Shown: in pieces, positions 27,922 through 35,743 of the stretch
Position numbering within the stretch: the first letter of the stretch is position 1
How the letters are laid out: each line of letters starts with the position of its first letter
NCBI RefSeq assembly: GCF_023015625.1
Contig: NZ_JALKAH010000001.1
Coordinates: 496,001 to 560,000, forward strand
Direction of reading: 5' to 3'
DNA length: 64,000 nt
Source of the DNA: Yoonia sp. F2084L
Lineage (GTDB): Bacteria; Pseudomonadota; Alphaproteobacteria; Rhodobacterales; Rhodobacteraceae
Made by a program: the position numbers and the translations under genes
The notes under the pieces: model-generated
Told to the model about the DNA's origin: nothing
The model's database searches: none
What the model saw: the letters and a program-made list of their open reading frames with translations, nothing else

Positions 27922-28483
27922 GGCAACTGTCCCTTTTGCCTTAAAGCAACTAACAAAATTGATCCAAAATGAAACCGTGTTCTCATGACTTTTTTGCACA
28001 AGCCAAATAGAAATGCCTCGTATCGACGATTTGTGCGACCATGTAACCAAAGCGGTCGTTTATGACCTGCGCGGTAGCCGCAACACGCATGCAGCACAAC
28101 AAACTGGGTGTGGCACTGGCAAATAACCTGGCCCGCATTGCGTGGAGCGTCCTCAACTCGGGCAAAGACTTCGATTGGAATGAAAAGGAACTAGCGACTG
28201 CGATCTGATCACAGCCGCACACGATGTTCGTAAACCTCAAATGCATGGAACGGAATAAGGCGCACCCAAAGTCTGAGAGCCCAGATGGTCATTATAGATC
28301 AGGTCACTAATGAGACAGCGGCGCGTGCGTACTCCCAACAGGGCCACGGCAAAACACTTAGGGTCATGACCCATTAAATTCACACCATCAGCGGCATTTT
28401 CACTTCATCTCTGCGGCTTCCTCAAGACGTGCAATTGAACTCTTGCGAACAGCAGCCGGTACATACATTCGGGCTCAAAGCAG
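27922..28483. other. 562-base intergenic stretch with transposase remnant
   Basis: Between the NRPS-like gene and the acylase gene. It holds the promoter region of the former, the decayed IS110-type fragment at 28062-28208, and a 12-base palindrome GGGTCATGACCC at 28361-28372. An 87-codon frame at 27983-28246 on the minus strand lies antisense to the fragment and has no recognisable features. Nothing else could be assigned. Confidence 0.6.
28062..28208 (+). pseudogene. C-terminal remnant of an IS110-family transposase
   Basis: A 48-codon open stretch ending in TGA reads, in part, HNKLGVALANNLARIAW followed by SVLNSGKDFDW. This is the usual C-terminal tail of IS110/IS1111-type transposases (valine-alanine-leucine-alanine-asparagine, then a leucine, alanine, arginine, isoleucine and tryptophan stretch). 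Upstream the frame is closed by a stop within 20 bases, and no DEDD catalytic region is seen, so only the tail is left. It marks an old insertion or deletion event beside the accessory genes. Confidence 0.7.
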
Positions 28484-30949
28484 TCATTGATCTAACGGCC
28501 TCAACACCGTCACCCCCACTGCCGCTGCCCGCGCCAGATCAGGATCAAGCGACATCGGGATATACTCGCCCCGTCGCCACAGCTCGCCCAGGTTATCATA
28601 GTGCCGTGAAAGCGGGTGCCCGGATTGTCCGGTGGATGTGATGAAGACCGAACTGTCGGGGTCTGCAAAGTCATAGACCCCCCGAAACCCCGCCGCATGG
28701 ACGTTGTGGAACGGGTTGGGGTCCATGCCGGATGTCTTGGCCCGTTGCAGCGTATGGTCGCCGCCGCTGGTGGATTGGCGGATGTTGACCACCCATTCCA
28801 AGATGGGCGTGTTGCCCAATACCGGGTGATCATGGGTCGCGACATGGGCATCGCCCCAGCGCACGGCCTCAACTGCTTCACCGTGGTTTTCCGCGATCCA
28901 AAGCAGGGCGTCGTCAAGCGATTGCCGGGCGATGTCGGTGCAGGTTTCGACAGGGGCGGACTGGATCACATCGCACCAGACGCTGGCCCCGTCTATATCG
29001 CGAAACACCCTTTCGATGAAAACCGGATCGACATGGGTAAACTCGGCGGCCAAGGGCCCCAGCTCATCCCGGATCAGCCGTTGCTGGAACGCGCGGGCCC
29101 AGGCCGAATAGATCAGCGGTTCGGGTAGGTGTTCGTTCATTTCGCCGTTCCATGCCGACAGCAGGTTCAGCGCGATCTGACGCCGACGCTGAGGGGTCCC
29201 GTCAGGTGCGGCATCGCCGGTGAACCACAGATCAGCCCCCATCAGCGTCGACAGGGTACGGGCGGCAAAGCTGACCGTGTCCTGCTGGGCTTCGATAAAG
29301 CTGTCGCGGGTGTGCACCTCGCGCGCTTGCATCAGACGCCGCCAGCGGTTGATCCTTTGGGTGTCACCCCAGTTGTAGCTGACGTGGCGCGGAAAGGGTC
29401 GGTCGACTGTTTTATTGTTCGTATTGCCGATGATGCCTCCGGGCGGATCAAGGAATTCGGGATTTTCCGCATAAGGAAAGCGGCCTTGCCAGCGGTTTTC
29501 CGGCAGGTAGCCAAAGGCGGGCAGGCGGCCCTGGCTTTGGTGATTGGCGTCGCGTGCGGGCAATGCGCCGATCGTTTTCATCGCGATCCTGTTGCTGTCG
29601 GCAAGGGTCAGGTTCAGAGCGGGTGCGATGAAATCCTGCCCTGCCGTGATGGCCTCTTCCACGCTGCGGCTGTGGGTGATTGAGAAGGCCGCCGACATGG
29701 ATGTGTCGCGATCCGACAGGGCCGTCCAAGACAGTGCCGTCACATGGCCCGGCGGTGTGATCGTGCCAAGGTCATATTGCCCGCGCGGCAGCACCGGGCC
29801 GTTGGCCGTCCAGCGCAGGCGCAGGGTCACGGCTGACCCATCTTTGACGTTGATGATACTGTCGCGGGTTGTGAAAGGGGCCCAGCCGTTTGGGCTGCGG
29901 TATTGCGCGGTGTCGTCGGGGTTGACCTCTTCGATCATGATGTCCTGATCATCAACATAGGCGCTGGTCAGCCCCCAACCGACCGCGTCACTGCGTCCTG
30001 TCAGCACCACAGGCATGCCGGGGATCGTGCCGCCGATGATGCCGCCGCTGTCCAGCTCAAGTCGTGCAAGATACCAGATCGACGGGGCCGTCAGTCCCAG
30101 ATGCGGATCATTGGCCAACAGCGTGGATCCTGTGGCCGAACGTGTCGCACTTGCCGCCCATGCGTTCGAGGCACCCGCAAGCGCGGCCGGCTTGACAGGC
30201 GATAGCGGATCATAGGCAAGCCGCATGTTGGGGGTATACTCCGGAACGCCGGGCACCAGGCTTGCATATTCGGGCAATGCTGCCACGCCCGTGGTTGGAT
30301 CATCTGGCAAGATGTCTTGCAGCCGATCATTTTCCAGCAGAAGCGATGTACGTGCCCGCAGCACTTCGCTTTCAAGGCCGCTGGTCAGATCCAGCGCCAT
30401 CAGTTTCAGGATGGCTATGGAGTCGGCTGCCTGCCACGGCGCGATAGGATGGTTGAACAGCCACATTTCCGGCGCGCCGCGTCCCAACGCGCCTTTGTTC
30501 ACTTCTGCCAACCATGCGTTCACACCACGTGCATAGGCGGATAGATAGCCCTTAGCCTCTTCGGTTTGCGCGTTTTGCGAGGAGACAGATAGTGTGTAGA
30601 TGTCCAACCTGCGCATCAGTTCGTCAATGCCAACAGTGCGTTCGCCGAACAGCTCTGACAGCCGCCCTTGGGCTGTGCGCCGCAACATCGTCATTTGCCA
30701 CAACCGGTCTTGGGCATGGGCATAGCCAAGCGCGAAATAGACGTCGTTGTTGGTGTCTCCGAAAATATGCGGAACGTTGGCGTTGTCGCGCACGATCTCG
30801 ACCGGTGCGGTAATGCCCGCGACCTCGCTATCGGCGCTATAGTCGGGCAGGGACCGCGAGGCAAAGTAATAGGCCAGCGCAATCGCTGCCACGCAAAGCA
30901 CAATCAAGCCAGAGGCAAGCCGGATAAGCCAGCGAAAGATCAGCGCCAT
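28484..30949 (-). CDS. penicillin acylase family protein (N-terminal nucleophile amidohydrolase)
   Basis: 821-residue member of the penicillin amidase family, which also includes acyl-homoserine lactone acylases. An N-terminal hydrophobic segment (about 7-30) serves as signal or anchor, so the mature enzyme is periplasmic. The precursor is expected to be cut before Ser261 in AGASNAWA, making alpha and beta chains with Ser as nucleophile. Supporting motifs are VEIVRDNANVPHIFG, FALGYAHAQDRLWQM and NDPHLGL. The substrate could be an N-acyl amino acid, an acyl-homoserine lactone or another amide. It lies 57 bases after livM on the same strand, separated by a hairpin, so it may be part of the Liv operon. 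Confidence 0.92.
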   Translation of the reverse strand: MALIFRWLIRLASGLIVLCVAAIALAYYFASRSLPDYSADSEVAGITAPVEIVRDNANVPHIFGDTNNDVYFALGYAHAQDRLWQMTMLRRTAQGRLSELFGERTVGIDELMRRLDIYTLSVSSQNAQTEEAKGYLSAYARGVNAWLAEVNKGALGRGAPEMWLFNHPIAPWQAADSIAILKLMALDLTSGLESEVLRARTSLLLENDRLQDILPDDPTTGVAALPEYASLVPGVPEYTPNMRLAYDPLSPVKPAALAGASNAWAASATRSATGSTLLANDPHLGLTAPSIWYLARLELDSGGIIGGTIPGMPVVLTGRSDAVGWGLTSAYVDDQDIMIEEVNPDDTAQYRSPNGWAPFTTRDSIINVKDGSAVTLRLRWTANGPVLPRGQYDLGTITPPGHVTALSWTALSDRDTSMSAAFSITHSRSVEEAITAGQDFIAPALNLTLADSNRIAMKTIGALPARDANHQSQGRLPAFGYLPENRWQGRFPYAENPEFLDPPGGIIGNTNNKTVDRPFPRHVSYNWGDTQRINRWRRLMQAREVHTRDSFIEAQQDTVSFAARTLSTLMGADLWFTGDAAPDGTPQRRRQIALNLLSAWNGEMNEHLPEPLIYSAWARAFQQRLIRDELGPLAAEFTHVDPVFIERVFRDIDGASVWCDVIQSAPVETCTDIARQSLDDALLWIAENHGEAVEAVRWGDAHVATHDHPVLGNTPILEWVVNIRQSTSGGDHTLQRAKTSGMDPNPFHNVHAAGFRGVYDFADPDSSVFITSTGQSGHPLSRHYDNLGELWRRGEYIPMSLDPDLARAAAVGVTVLRPLDQ

Positions 30950-30968
30950 AGGGTCCTCGGGATGTTGG

Positions 30969-30994
30969 GTCTGCCCCGTTTTAGCAGGGCAGAC
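30969..30994. repeat. hairpin between livM and the acylase gene
   Basis: GTCTGCCC (30969-30976) and GGGCAGAC (30987-30994) are perfect complements around a 10-base loop. No T run follows on the minus strand, so it is more likely an mRNA-stabilising or attenuating hairpin than a full terminator. Confidence 0.5.
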
Positions 30995-31006
30995 AGTAAG
31001 GACAAG

Positions 31007-32308
31007 CTAGCGTTCAGGTATTAGCCCGCGCGGGCTGAAGCGCAGCACGAGCAGCAAGACCACGCCCATTGTCAACAACCGCATATGTGCTGCAGAATCG
31101 ATCATCCGATCTTTCAGCGCGCTGCCATCTTCTAACCCCATGCTCAGGATGTTCATCAGCCCAAGGCCAAGCGGTTCAACCTGCACCCAAAGCCACCAAA
31201 TCAGCATGCCACCCAGCACCGCACCAAAGTTGTTGCCTGATCCACCGACAATCACCATCACCCAGATAAGGAACGTAAACCGCAGCGGCTGATAGGTGCC
31301 GGGGGTCAATTGCCCGTCCAGCGTGGTCATCATTGCACCCGCAATGCCGCAGATAGCAGAGCCGAGGATGAAGATTTGCAGGTGCCGTCCTTTGACGTCC
31401 TTGCCCATTGCCTCAGCCGCAGTTTCATTATCGCGGATCGCACGCATCATCCGACCCCAAGGGCTTTGCAGCGCTTTTTGGGCCAGCCAAAGCAAGATCA
31501 GCAGCACGATTGTGAACAGGATCGCATAACCCATTTTGGTGTAGAGTGTTGAGGCTGTAACGGGGTCCAGTCCCAAACTTGCCGCGCGTTCCACGAAACC
31601 GGGGTCTTGTTGAAGGTCAATCTCATACGGGACAGGGCGATCAAGGCCGATGACGTTTTTGACGCCGCGCGCCAGCCAGTCTTCGTTTTTCAAAACAGCG
31701 ATAATGATTTCGGCAATACCCAGCGTGGCAATGGCCAGATAGTCAGACCGCAGGCCAAGCGCGGTCTTGCCGATGACCCAAGCTGCCCCGGCAGCCAGCA
31801 GGCCACCCACAGGCCAGCTGAGCAGGATCGGCAGGTTCAGACCGCCCAAGTTGCCGCTGACGGCGGGGTTCACCGCCTCAACCGCGACTTTGCCGGGATC
31901 AAACACGGCGCGGTACAGAAAGAAGCCCCCAACAAGGATCACCAATGTGGCGATTGTCTTGGTCCGACCCTCAAGCCGCTTTTGCGCTTGGACGGCCGCA
32001 ACGACCGTCAATGCGCCCAGCACAAGGCCTGCCATGATGCGCAGGCCGCCAGCTTGCCATGCCTCTGGCACAGGTTCGGTTGAAACCAGCACGGCGGCCA
32101 GTCCCCCCAAGGCCACAAAGCCCATGACCCCGATGTTAAACAGCCCTGCAAAACCCCATTGCAGGTTAACCCCCAGCGCCATGATGGCCGAAATCAACCC
32201 CATGTTCAGGATCAGCAAGGCCGAGTTCCAACCTTGGATCATACCCGTCCCGATCAGCAGGACAGCGACTAGGCCGAACAGCGCGGTATCTCTGACTGTG
32301 GTGCTCAT
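31007..32308 (-). CDS. livM: branched-chain amino acid type ABC transporter permease LivM
   Basis: 433-residue inner-membrane permease of the HAAT class with about 9-11 spans. The family stretch LQWGFAGLFNIGVMGFVALGG is clear in the first third, and the cytoplasmic coupling loop includes GRMMRAIRDNETAAEAMGKD. An extra central stretch (about 95-170, with AAVQAQKRLEGRTK and more spans) makes it longer than minimal LivM proteins. It overlaps livH by 4 bases. The amino acid or related substrate cannot be inferred from the permease. Confidence 0.93.
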   Translation of the reverse strand: MSTTVRDTALFGLVAVLLIGTGMIQGWNSALLILNMGLISAIMALGVNLQWGFAGLFNIGVMGFVALGGLAAVLVSTEPVPEAWQAGGLRIMAGLVLGALTVVAAVQAQKRLEGRTKTIATLVILVGGFFLYRAVFDPGKVAVEAVNPAVSGNLGGLNLPILLSWPVGGLLAAGAAWVIGKTALGLRSDYLAIATLGIAEIIIAVLKNEDWLARGVKNVIGLDRPVPYEIDLQQDPGFVERAASLGLDPVTASTLYTKMGYAILFTIVLLILLWLAQKALQSPWGRMMRAIRDNETAAEAMGKDVKGRHLQIFILGSAICGIAGAMMTTLDGQLTPGTYQPLRFTFLIWVMVIVGGSGNNFGAVLGGMLIWWLWVQVEPLGLGLMNILSMGLEDGSALKDRMIDSAAHMRLLTMGVVLLLVLRFSPRGLIPER

Positions 32309-33315
32309 ACGGATTGCCCCTTGAATAGGCCGGTAGGCTTGAACAGCAGCACGATGATCAAGATCGCAAAGCTGACGGCGAATTTATAGTCGGTGGACAG
32401 AAGCTGAACGAGGCCATCAGGCTCCAGACTTTCCGGCATGAGGTAGACCAGCACTTTCTTCCACGCATAGGTGATGGTGACTTCGCTGAAGGCGATGACA
32501 AAGCCACCCGCGATAGCGCCCAACGGGTTGCCAAGACCACCGACGATGGCGGCAGCAAAGATGGGTAGCAGCAGTTGGAAATAGGTGAACGCCTTGAAGG
32601 ATTTATCGAGGCCGTAGAGGACGCCCGCGGTGGTGGCGAGGGCCGCGACGATCATCCACGTGACCTTGACCACCCAATCGGGGTTGATGCCAGAAAGCAG
32701 CGCGAGGTCTTCGTTGTCCGAGAACGCGCGCATGGATTTGCCGGTGCGCGTTTTGTTGAGGAACCAGAACAAAAGCGCCATGACGATGAAGGCCACGACG
32801 ACCGTAATCGCTTGCGTCGTCTTGATCGCCAACCCTTCGTCCAGTCCGGTCATCTCGCGGAATTCGCGGGCCGTGATGATAAACCGCTCACCATCGGCAA
32901 AGCGGATATCGCGCACACCGATGATGAAACGGACGACGCCGTTCATCACGAACATCACACCCATCGACACGATCACAAGGATCACTGGCGACGCCTTTTG
33001 TTCGCGGTAGAATTTGTAGACGGCCCAATCGGTGCCCAAGAGCAGCAGGATGGTCGCGCCGATCCCAAAGGGCAGGGCGAGCAGGGCGGTCGGTAGCGGA
33101 CCGAAGGTGATCCCCATGCCGATAAAGGCCGTGGTGAACAGGATCGTAATCGCGGTGCCAAAGGCCATTGTGTCGCCGTGGGCGAAGTTCGAAAACCGCA
33201 GGATGCCGTAGATCATCGTGACACCCAGCGCACCGATGGCCAGCTGTGCACCGTAGGCAAGGCCCGGAACAAAAACAAAATTCGCAAAGGCGACGACGGC
33301 GTTGAGGAAGTCCAT
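32305..33315 (-). CDS. livH: branched-chain amino acid type ABC transporter permease LivH
   Basis: 336-residue permease with about 8 spans. Typical LivH pieces are LAIGALGVTMIYGILRFSNFAHGD at the start, the coupling loop KSMRAFSDNEDLALLSGI, and GGLGNPLGAIAGGF. It pairs with LivM in the membrane. It starts 2 bases after the 89-residue frame and ends within the livM start. Confidence 0.94.
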   Translation of the reverse strand: MDFLNAVVAFANFVFVPGLAYGAQLAIGALGVTMIYGILRFSNFAHGDTMAFGTAITILFTTAFIGMGITFGPLPTALLALPFGIGATILLLLGTDWAVYKFYREQKASPVILVIVSMGVMFVMNGVVRFIIGVRDIRFADGERFIITAREFREMTGLDEGLAIKTTQAITVVVAFIVMALLFWFLNKTRTGKSMRAFSDNEDLALLSGINPDWVVKVTWMIVAALATTAGVLYGLDKSFKAFTYFQLLLPIFAAAIVGGLGNPLGAIAGGFVIAFSEVTITYAWKKVLVYLMPESLEPDGLVQLLSTDYKFAVSFAILIIVLLFKPTGLFKGQSV

Positions 33316-33317
33316 GT

Positions 33318-33587
33318 TCAGAGATCACCCTTAGAAATCAACAGATTGTTCATTGCAGTGCTTTGCGAGTGCCGGTTGGGCGCTTGTCCGCGCCGACCGC
33401 CCATCTGCACGGTTGTGACCCGTCGGCGCTCCGGTTCGTTATTGTATGTGGTGAAAGCAAACTGCGTGCTGTCGCCGCTGAACCCGGCGGGGATGCCGGA
33501 CAGAGGACAGATCACATTCTGCGCCTTCGTGCGTGATGCGGCGACGGCCAAGGAAGCGGTTGCAAGGCGTGTTTCAAGAAAAGCCAC
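33318..33587 (-). CDS. possible small protein between the secreted protein and livH
   Basis: 89 codons from a GTG that overlaps the previous gene's stop (TAGTG) to a TGA that lies 2 bases before the livH ATG. The product is Arg/Thr/Asn-rich with no clear domain, signal or membrane span (MAFLETRLATASLAVAASRT at the start). The exact fit between two neighbours argues for a coupled gene. The composition and lack of family argue for caution. If it is not real, the 270 bases are a leader for livHM. Confidence 0.35.
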   Translation of the reverse strand: MAFLETRLATASLAVAASRTKAQNVICPLSGIPAGFSGDSTQFAFTTYNNEPERRRVTTVQMGGRRGQAPNRHSQSTAMNNLLISKGDL

Positions 33588-34006
33588 TAGAACAATCCCT
33601 TACAAGCACCGTTGAAAACCACGCGTTCGGTGGTTGCCGTTTCATAGTCAGTGTATTTGTGTGGTATATTCACCGATGTCACCGTGACGGTATCGGGCAA
33701 TTGTGCAGGGACAACTGTCACTGATGCCCGGCCCTTGTTCGCGAAAATCATTGGGCCCTGCACATGGATCGTATAGGTCACATCACCGCTGCGCATTTCG
33801 TCTAGGTCGGTCGGTTCAGTGATCCATTGTGCGGGGATTGCCACGCCATTCACCAAAATCTGAGTGTTGTTATCGGGCGACCAATCCAGAACCATCTGCG
33901 TGTCTTCAGAGGCGAGCGTGCAGCGCTCAGACCACGCGGCAGTAGCCAAGCAGATCATAACGGCGGACGCCGCAAACCGGGTGAGAGGTTGCGATAAAAG
34001 CATCAT
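33587..34006 (-). CDS. secreted protein of unknown function in the Liv operon
   Basis: 139 residues starting with an export signal (MMLLSQPLTRFAASAVMICLATA) and continuing as a beta-rich domain of about 110 residues. Two cysteines remain after the signal (one in ERCTLASED, one in NGACKGLF) and could form a disulfide between the ends of the domain. The ATG overlaps the livF stop as ATGA. I do not recognise the family. Its place in the operon suggests a periplasmic role linked to the transporter. Confidence 0.75.
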   Translation of the reverse strand: MMLLSQPLTRFAASAVMICLATAAWSERCTLASEDTQMVLDWSPDNNTQILVNGVAIPAQWITEPTDLDEMRSGDVTYTIHVQGPMIFANKGRASVTVVPAQLPDTVTVTSVNIPHKYTDYETATTERVVFNGACKGLF

Positions 34007-34716
34007 CCGCCCAAGAAACTCCGCCGGACTTGTTCGTCGGCCAGCAGTTCTTTCCCGGTGCCGGTGTGCGCATTGCGCCCTTGCACCAGAACATAGGCTT
34101 TGTCAGCGATTTCAAGCGCTTGCCGGGCGTTCTGTTCGACCATCAGGATTGGGATACCTGTGCGGGCAACCTCAATAATCCGGTCAAAGAGTTCGTCCAT
34201 CACGATGGGTGACACACCGGCCGTCGGCTCGTCCAGCATCAGCACTTTGGGTTGTGTCATCAGCGCGCGACCCACCGCAACCTGTTGACGTTGACCGCCC
34301 GATAGCTCACCTGCCGCCTGATGACGCTTTTCTTTCAGGATCGGAAACAGGTCGTAGACCTGTGCCATCGTATCGCGGAAGTCGTCGCGACGGATAAACG
34401 CCCCCATTTCAAGGTTCTCTTCAACCGTCATCGAGGTAAAGATGTTTGAGGTTTGCGGCACAAACCCCATCCCCTTCACGACGCGCTGTTGCGGGGAAAG
34501 GTGGGTGATATCCTCTCCATCCAGCCGCACAGCCCCTTCGTTGACGTTCAACATGCCAAATACGGCTTTCATCGCCGTGGATTTGCCAGCCCCATTGGGG
34601 CCGACAATCACGGCGATTTCGCCTTTTTCGGCAGCAATCGTACAGCCATGCAGGATATCGGGGCCTTTGCCATAACCACCGGTCATGGCGTCCCCGATCA
34701 AAAACGGTTCACTCAC
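34003..34716 (-). CDS. livF: branched-chain amino acid type ABC transporter ATPase LivF
   Basis: 237 residues from a GTG at 34716 (VSEPFLIGDAMTGGYG), chosen because the family begins here; the open frame extends upstream only over the small overlapping gene. Walker A GPNGAGKST, signature LSGGQRQQVAVGRAL, Walker B VLMLDEPTAG and the switch His in MVEQNA (Gln/Asn variant usual for LivF) are visible. The GTG overlaps the stop of the 52-residue gene (GTGA), so its translation is probably coupled to that gene. Confidence 0.94.
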   Translation of the reverse strand: MSEPFLIGDAMTGGYGKGPDILHGCTIAAEKGEIAVIVGPNGAGKSTAMKAVFGMLNVNEGAVRLDGEDITHLSPQQRVVKGMGFVPQTSNIFTSMTVEENLEMGAFIRRDDFRDTMAQVYDLFPILKEKRHQAAGELSGGQRQQVAVGRALMTQPKVLMLDEPTAGVSPIVMDELFDRIIEVARTGIPILMVEQNARQALEIADKAYVLVQGRNAHTGTGKELLADEQVRRSFLGG

Positions 34717-34871
34717 GGATTGATATACTCTTCCAGGAAGGGCGCGTAGGTCGTCAGCGTGTCGCGCATCAGCGCTTGCTCTGCGATGTCCGCGTGGTTG
34801 ACGTAGATGTAATAGAAGGTCGCAGCCGAGCCGAGGATGGCCCCGATCAACAGAATAATGAAGGTTTTCAT
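34713..34871 (-). CDS. 52-residue single-span membrane protein between livG and livF
   Basis: A 52-codon gene whose ATG (34869-34871) overlaps the livG stop as ATGA and whose TGA overlaps the livF GTG start. The product starts MKTFIILLIGAILGSAATFY, a membrane span at about 3-22, and continues with a charged stretch (DIAEQALMRDTL) ending EEYINP, about 30 residues outside the span. It is too short for routine gene calling. The double 4-base overlap in the middle of an ABC operon is strong evidence that it is translated. No family is known to me. It could be a transporter accessory subunit or an assembly factor. Confidence 0.75.
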   Translation of the reverse strand: MKTFIILLIGAILGSAATFYYIYVNHADIAEQALMRDTLTTYAPFLEEYINP

Positions 34872-35653
34872 GTCGCACTTACCTTGTCTTTGTTTTTCAA
34901 CCCGGTGCCGAGGTAGGCCTCGATCACCTGCTCATTGGCCTTGATTTCATCCAAGGTCCCTTCGGCCAAAACGTGGCCTTCCGCCATACAAATCACTGGG
35001 TCACACAGGCGGCCGATAAAATCCATGTCGTGTTCGATGACGACGAATGTGTAGTTGCGTTCTTTATTCAGGCGAATGATGGCATCGCCGATTGTGTTCA
35101 GCAGAGTGCGGTTCACACCTGCGCCGACCTCATCCAAGAAGACGATTTTGGCGTCGACCATCATGGTCCGTCCCAGTTCGAGCAGCTTTTTCTGTCCGCC
35201 GGACAGGTTGCCTGCTTTTTCTTCCTTCAAATGATCAATGGTCAGAAATTCGATGACTTCATCTGCCTTGGCCTGCAAAGCGCGCTCTTCATCAGCGATC
35301 CGCTTGCGGCCAAACCATGTGTTCCACAGCGTCTCGCCCGATTGTCCACCGGGAACCATCATCAGGTTTTCGCGCACCGTCATGGAGGAGAATTCATGCG
35401 CGATCTGGAAGGTCCGCAGCAACCCTTTGTGAAACAGCTCATGTGGGGGCAGGCCGGTGATATCTTCGCCCATCATCGTCACACGCCCGGAGGTAGGTTT
35501 AAGAACGCCCGCGATCACATTGAAAAGTGTTGTTTTTCCAGCGCCATTTGGGCCGATCAAACCGGTGATTGTGCCTTGCTCAATGGTCATGGACGCCCCA
35601 TCGACGGCACGGAAGCCCCCAAAGGTTTTGACCACATCTTCAACGACAATCAT
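34868..35653 (-). CDS. livG: branched-chain amino acid type ABC transporter ATPase LivG
   Basis: 261 residues with Walker A GPNGAGKTT, LivG-typical GLLRTFQIAHEFSSMTV, signature LSGGQKKLLELGR, Walker B IVFLDEVGAGVN and the switch His in VIEHDMDF. Walker B is followed by VGAG in place of the common PAAG. It pairs with LivF. It lies 90 bases after livK, with a strong hairpin in between, and its TGA overlaps the 52-residue gene start. Confidence 0.94.
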   Translation of the reverse strand: MIVVEDVVKTFGGFRAVDGASMTIEQGTITGLIGPNGAGKTTLFNVIAGVLKPTSGRVTMMGEDITGLPPHELFHKGLLRTFQIAHEFSSMTVRENLMMVPGGQSGETLWNTWFGRKRIADEERALQAKADEVIEFLTIDHLKEEKAGNLSGGQKKLLELGRTMMVDAKIVFLDEVGAGVNRTLLNTIGDAIIRLNKERNYTFVVIEHDMDFIGRLCDPVICMAEGHVLAEGTLDEIKANEQVIEAYLGTGLKNKDKVSAT

Positions 35654-35698
35654 GTCTTATCCCCTTGCGCACGTCTGATACGTGTCTTGTTTTGCAAA

Positions 35699-35723
35699 AC
35701 GGCGCGGGGAAAACCCGCGCCGT
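35699..35723. terminator. strong hairpin between livK and livG
   Basis: ACGGCGCGGG (35699-35708) and CCCGCGCCGT (35714-35723) form a perfect 10-base GC stem with a 5-base loop, 21 bases after livK. On the minus strand a short TTTGC follows. Such elements after binding-protein genes usually protect the mRNA and reduce read-through, so that more binding protein than permease is made. Confidence 0.75.
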
Positions 35724-35743
35724 TCCGTTGTTAACTGATCCGA

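Noticed and set aside
27983..28246. 87-codon minus-strand frame upstream of the NRPS-like gene
   Set aside because: It lies antisense to the recognisable transposase tail and has no ribosome site or family.
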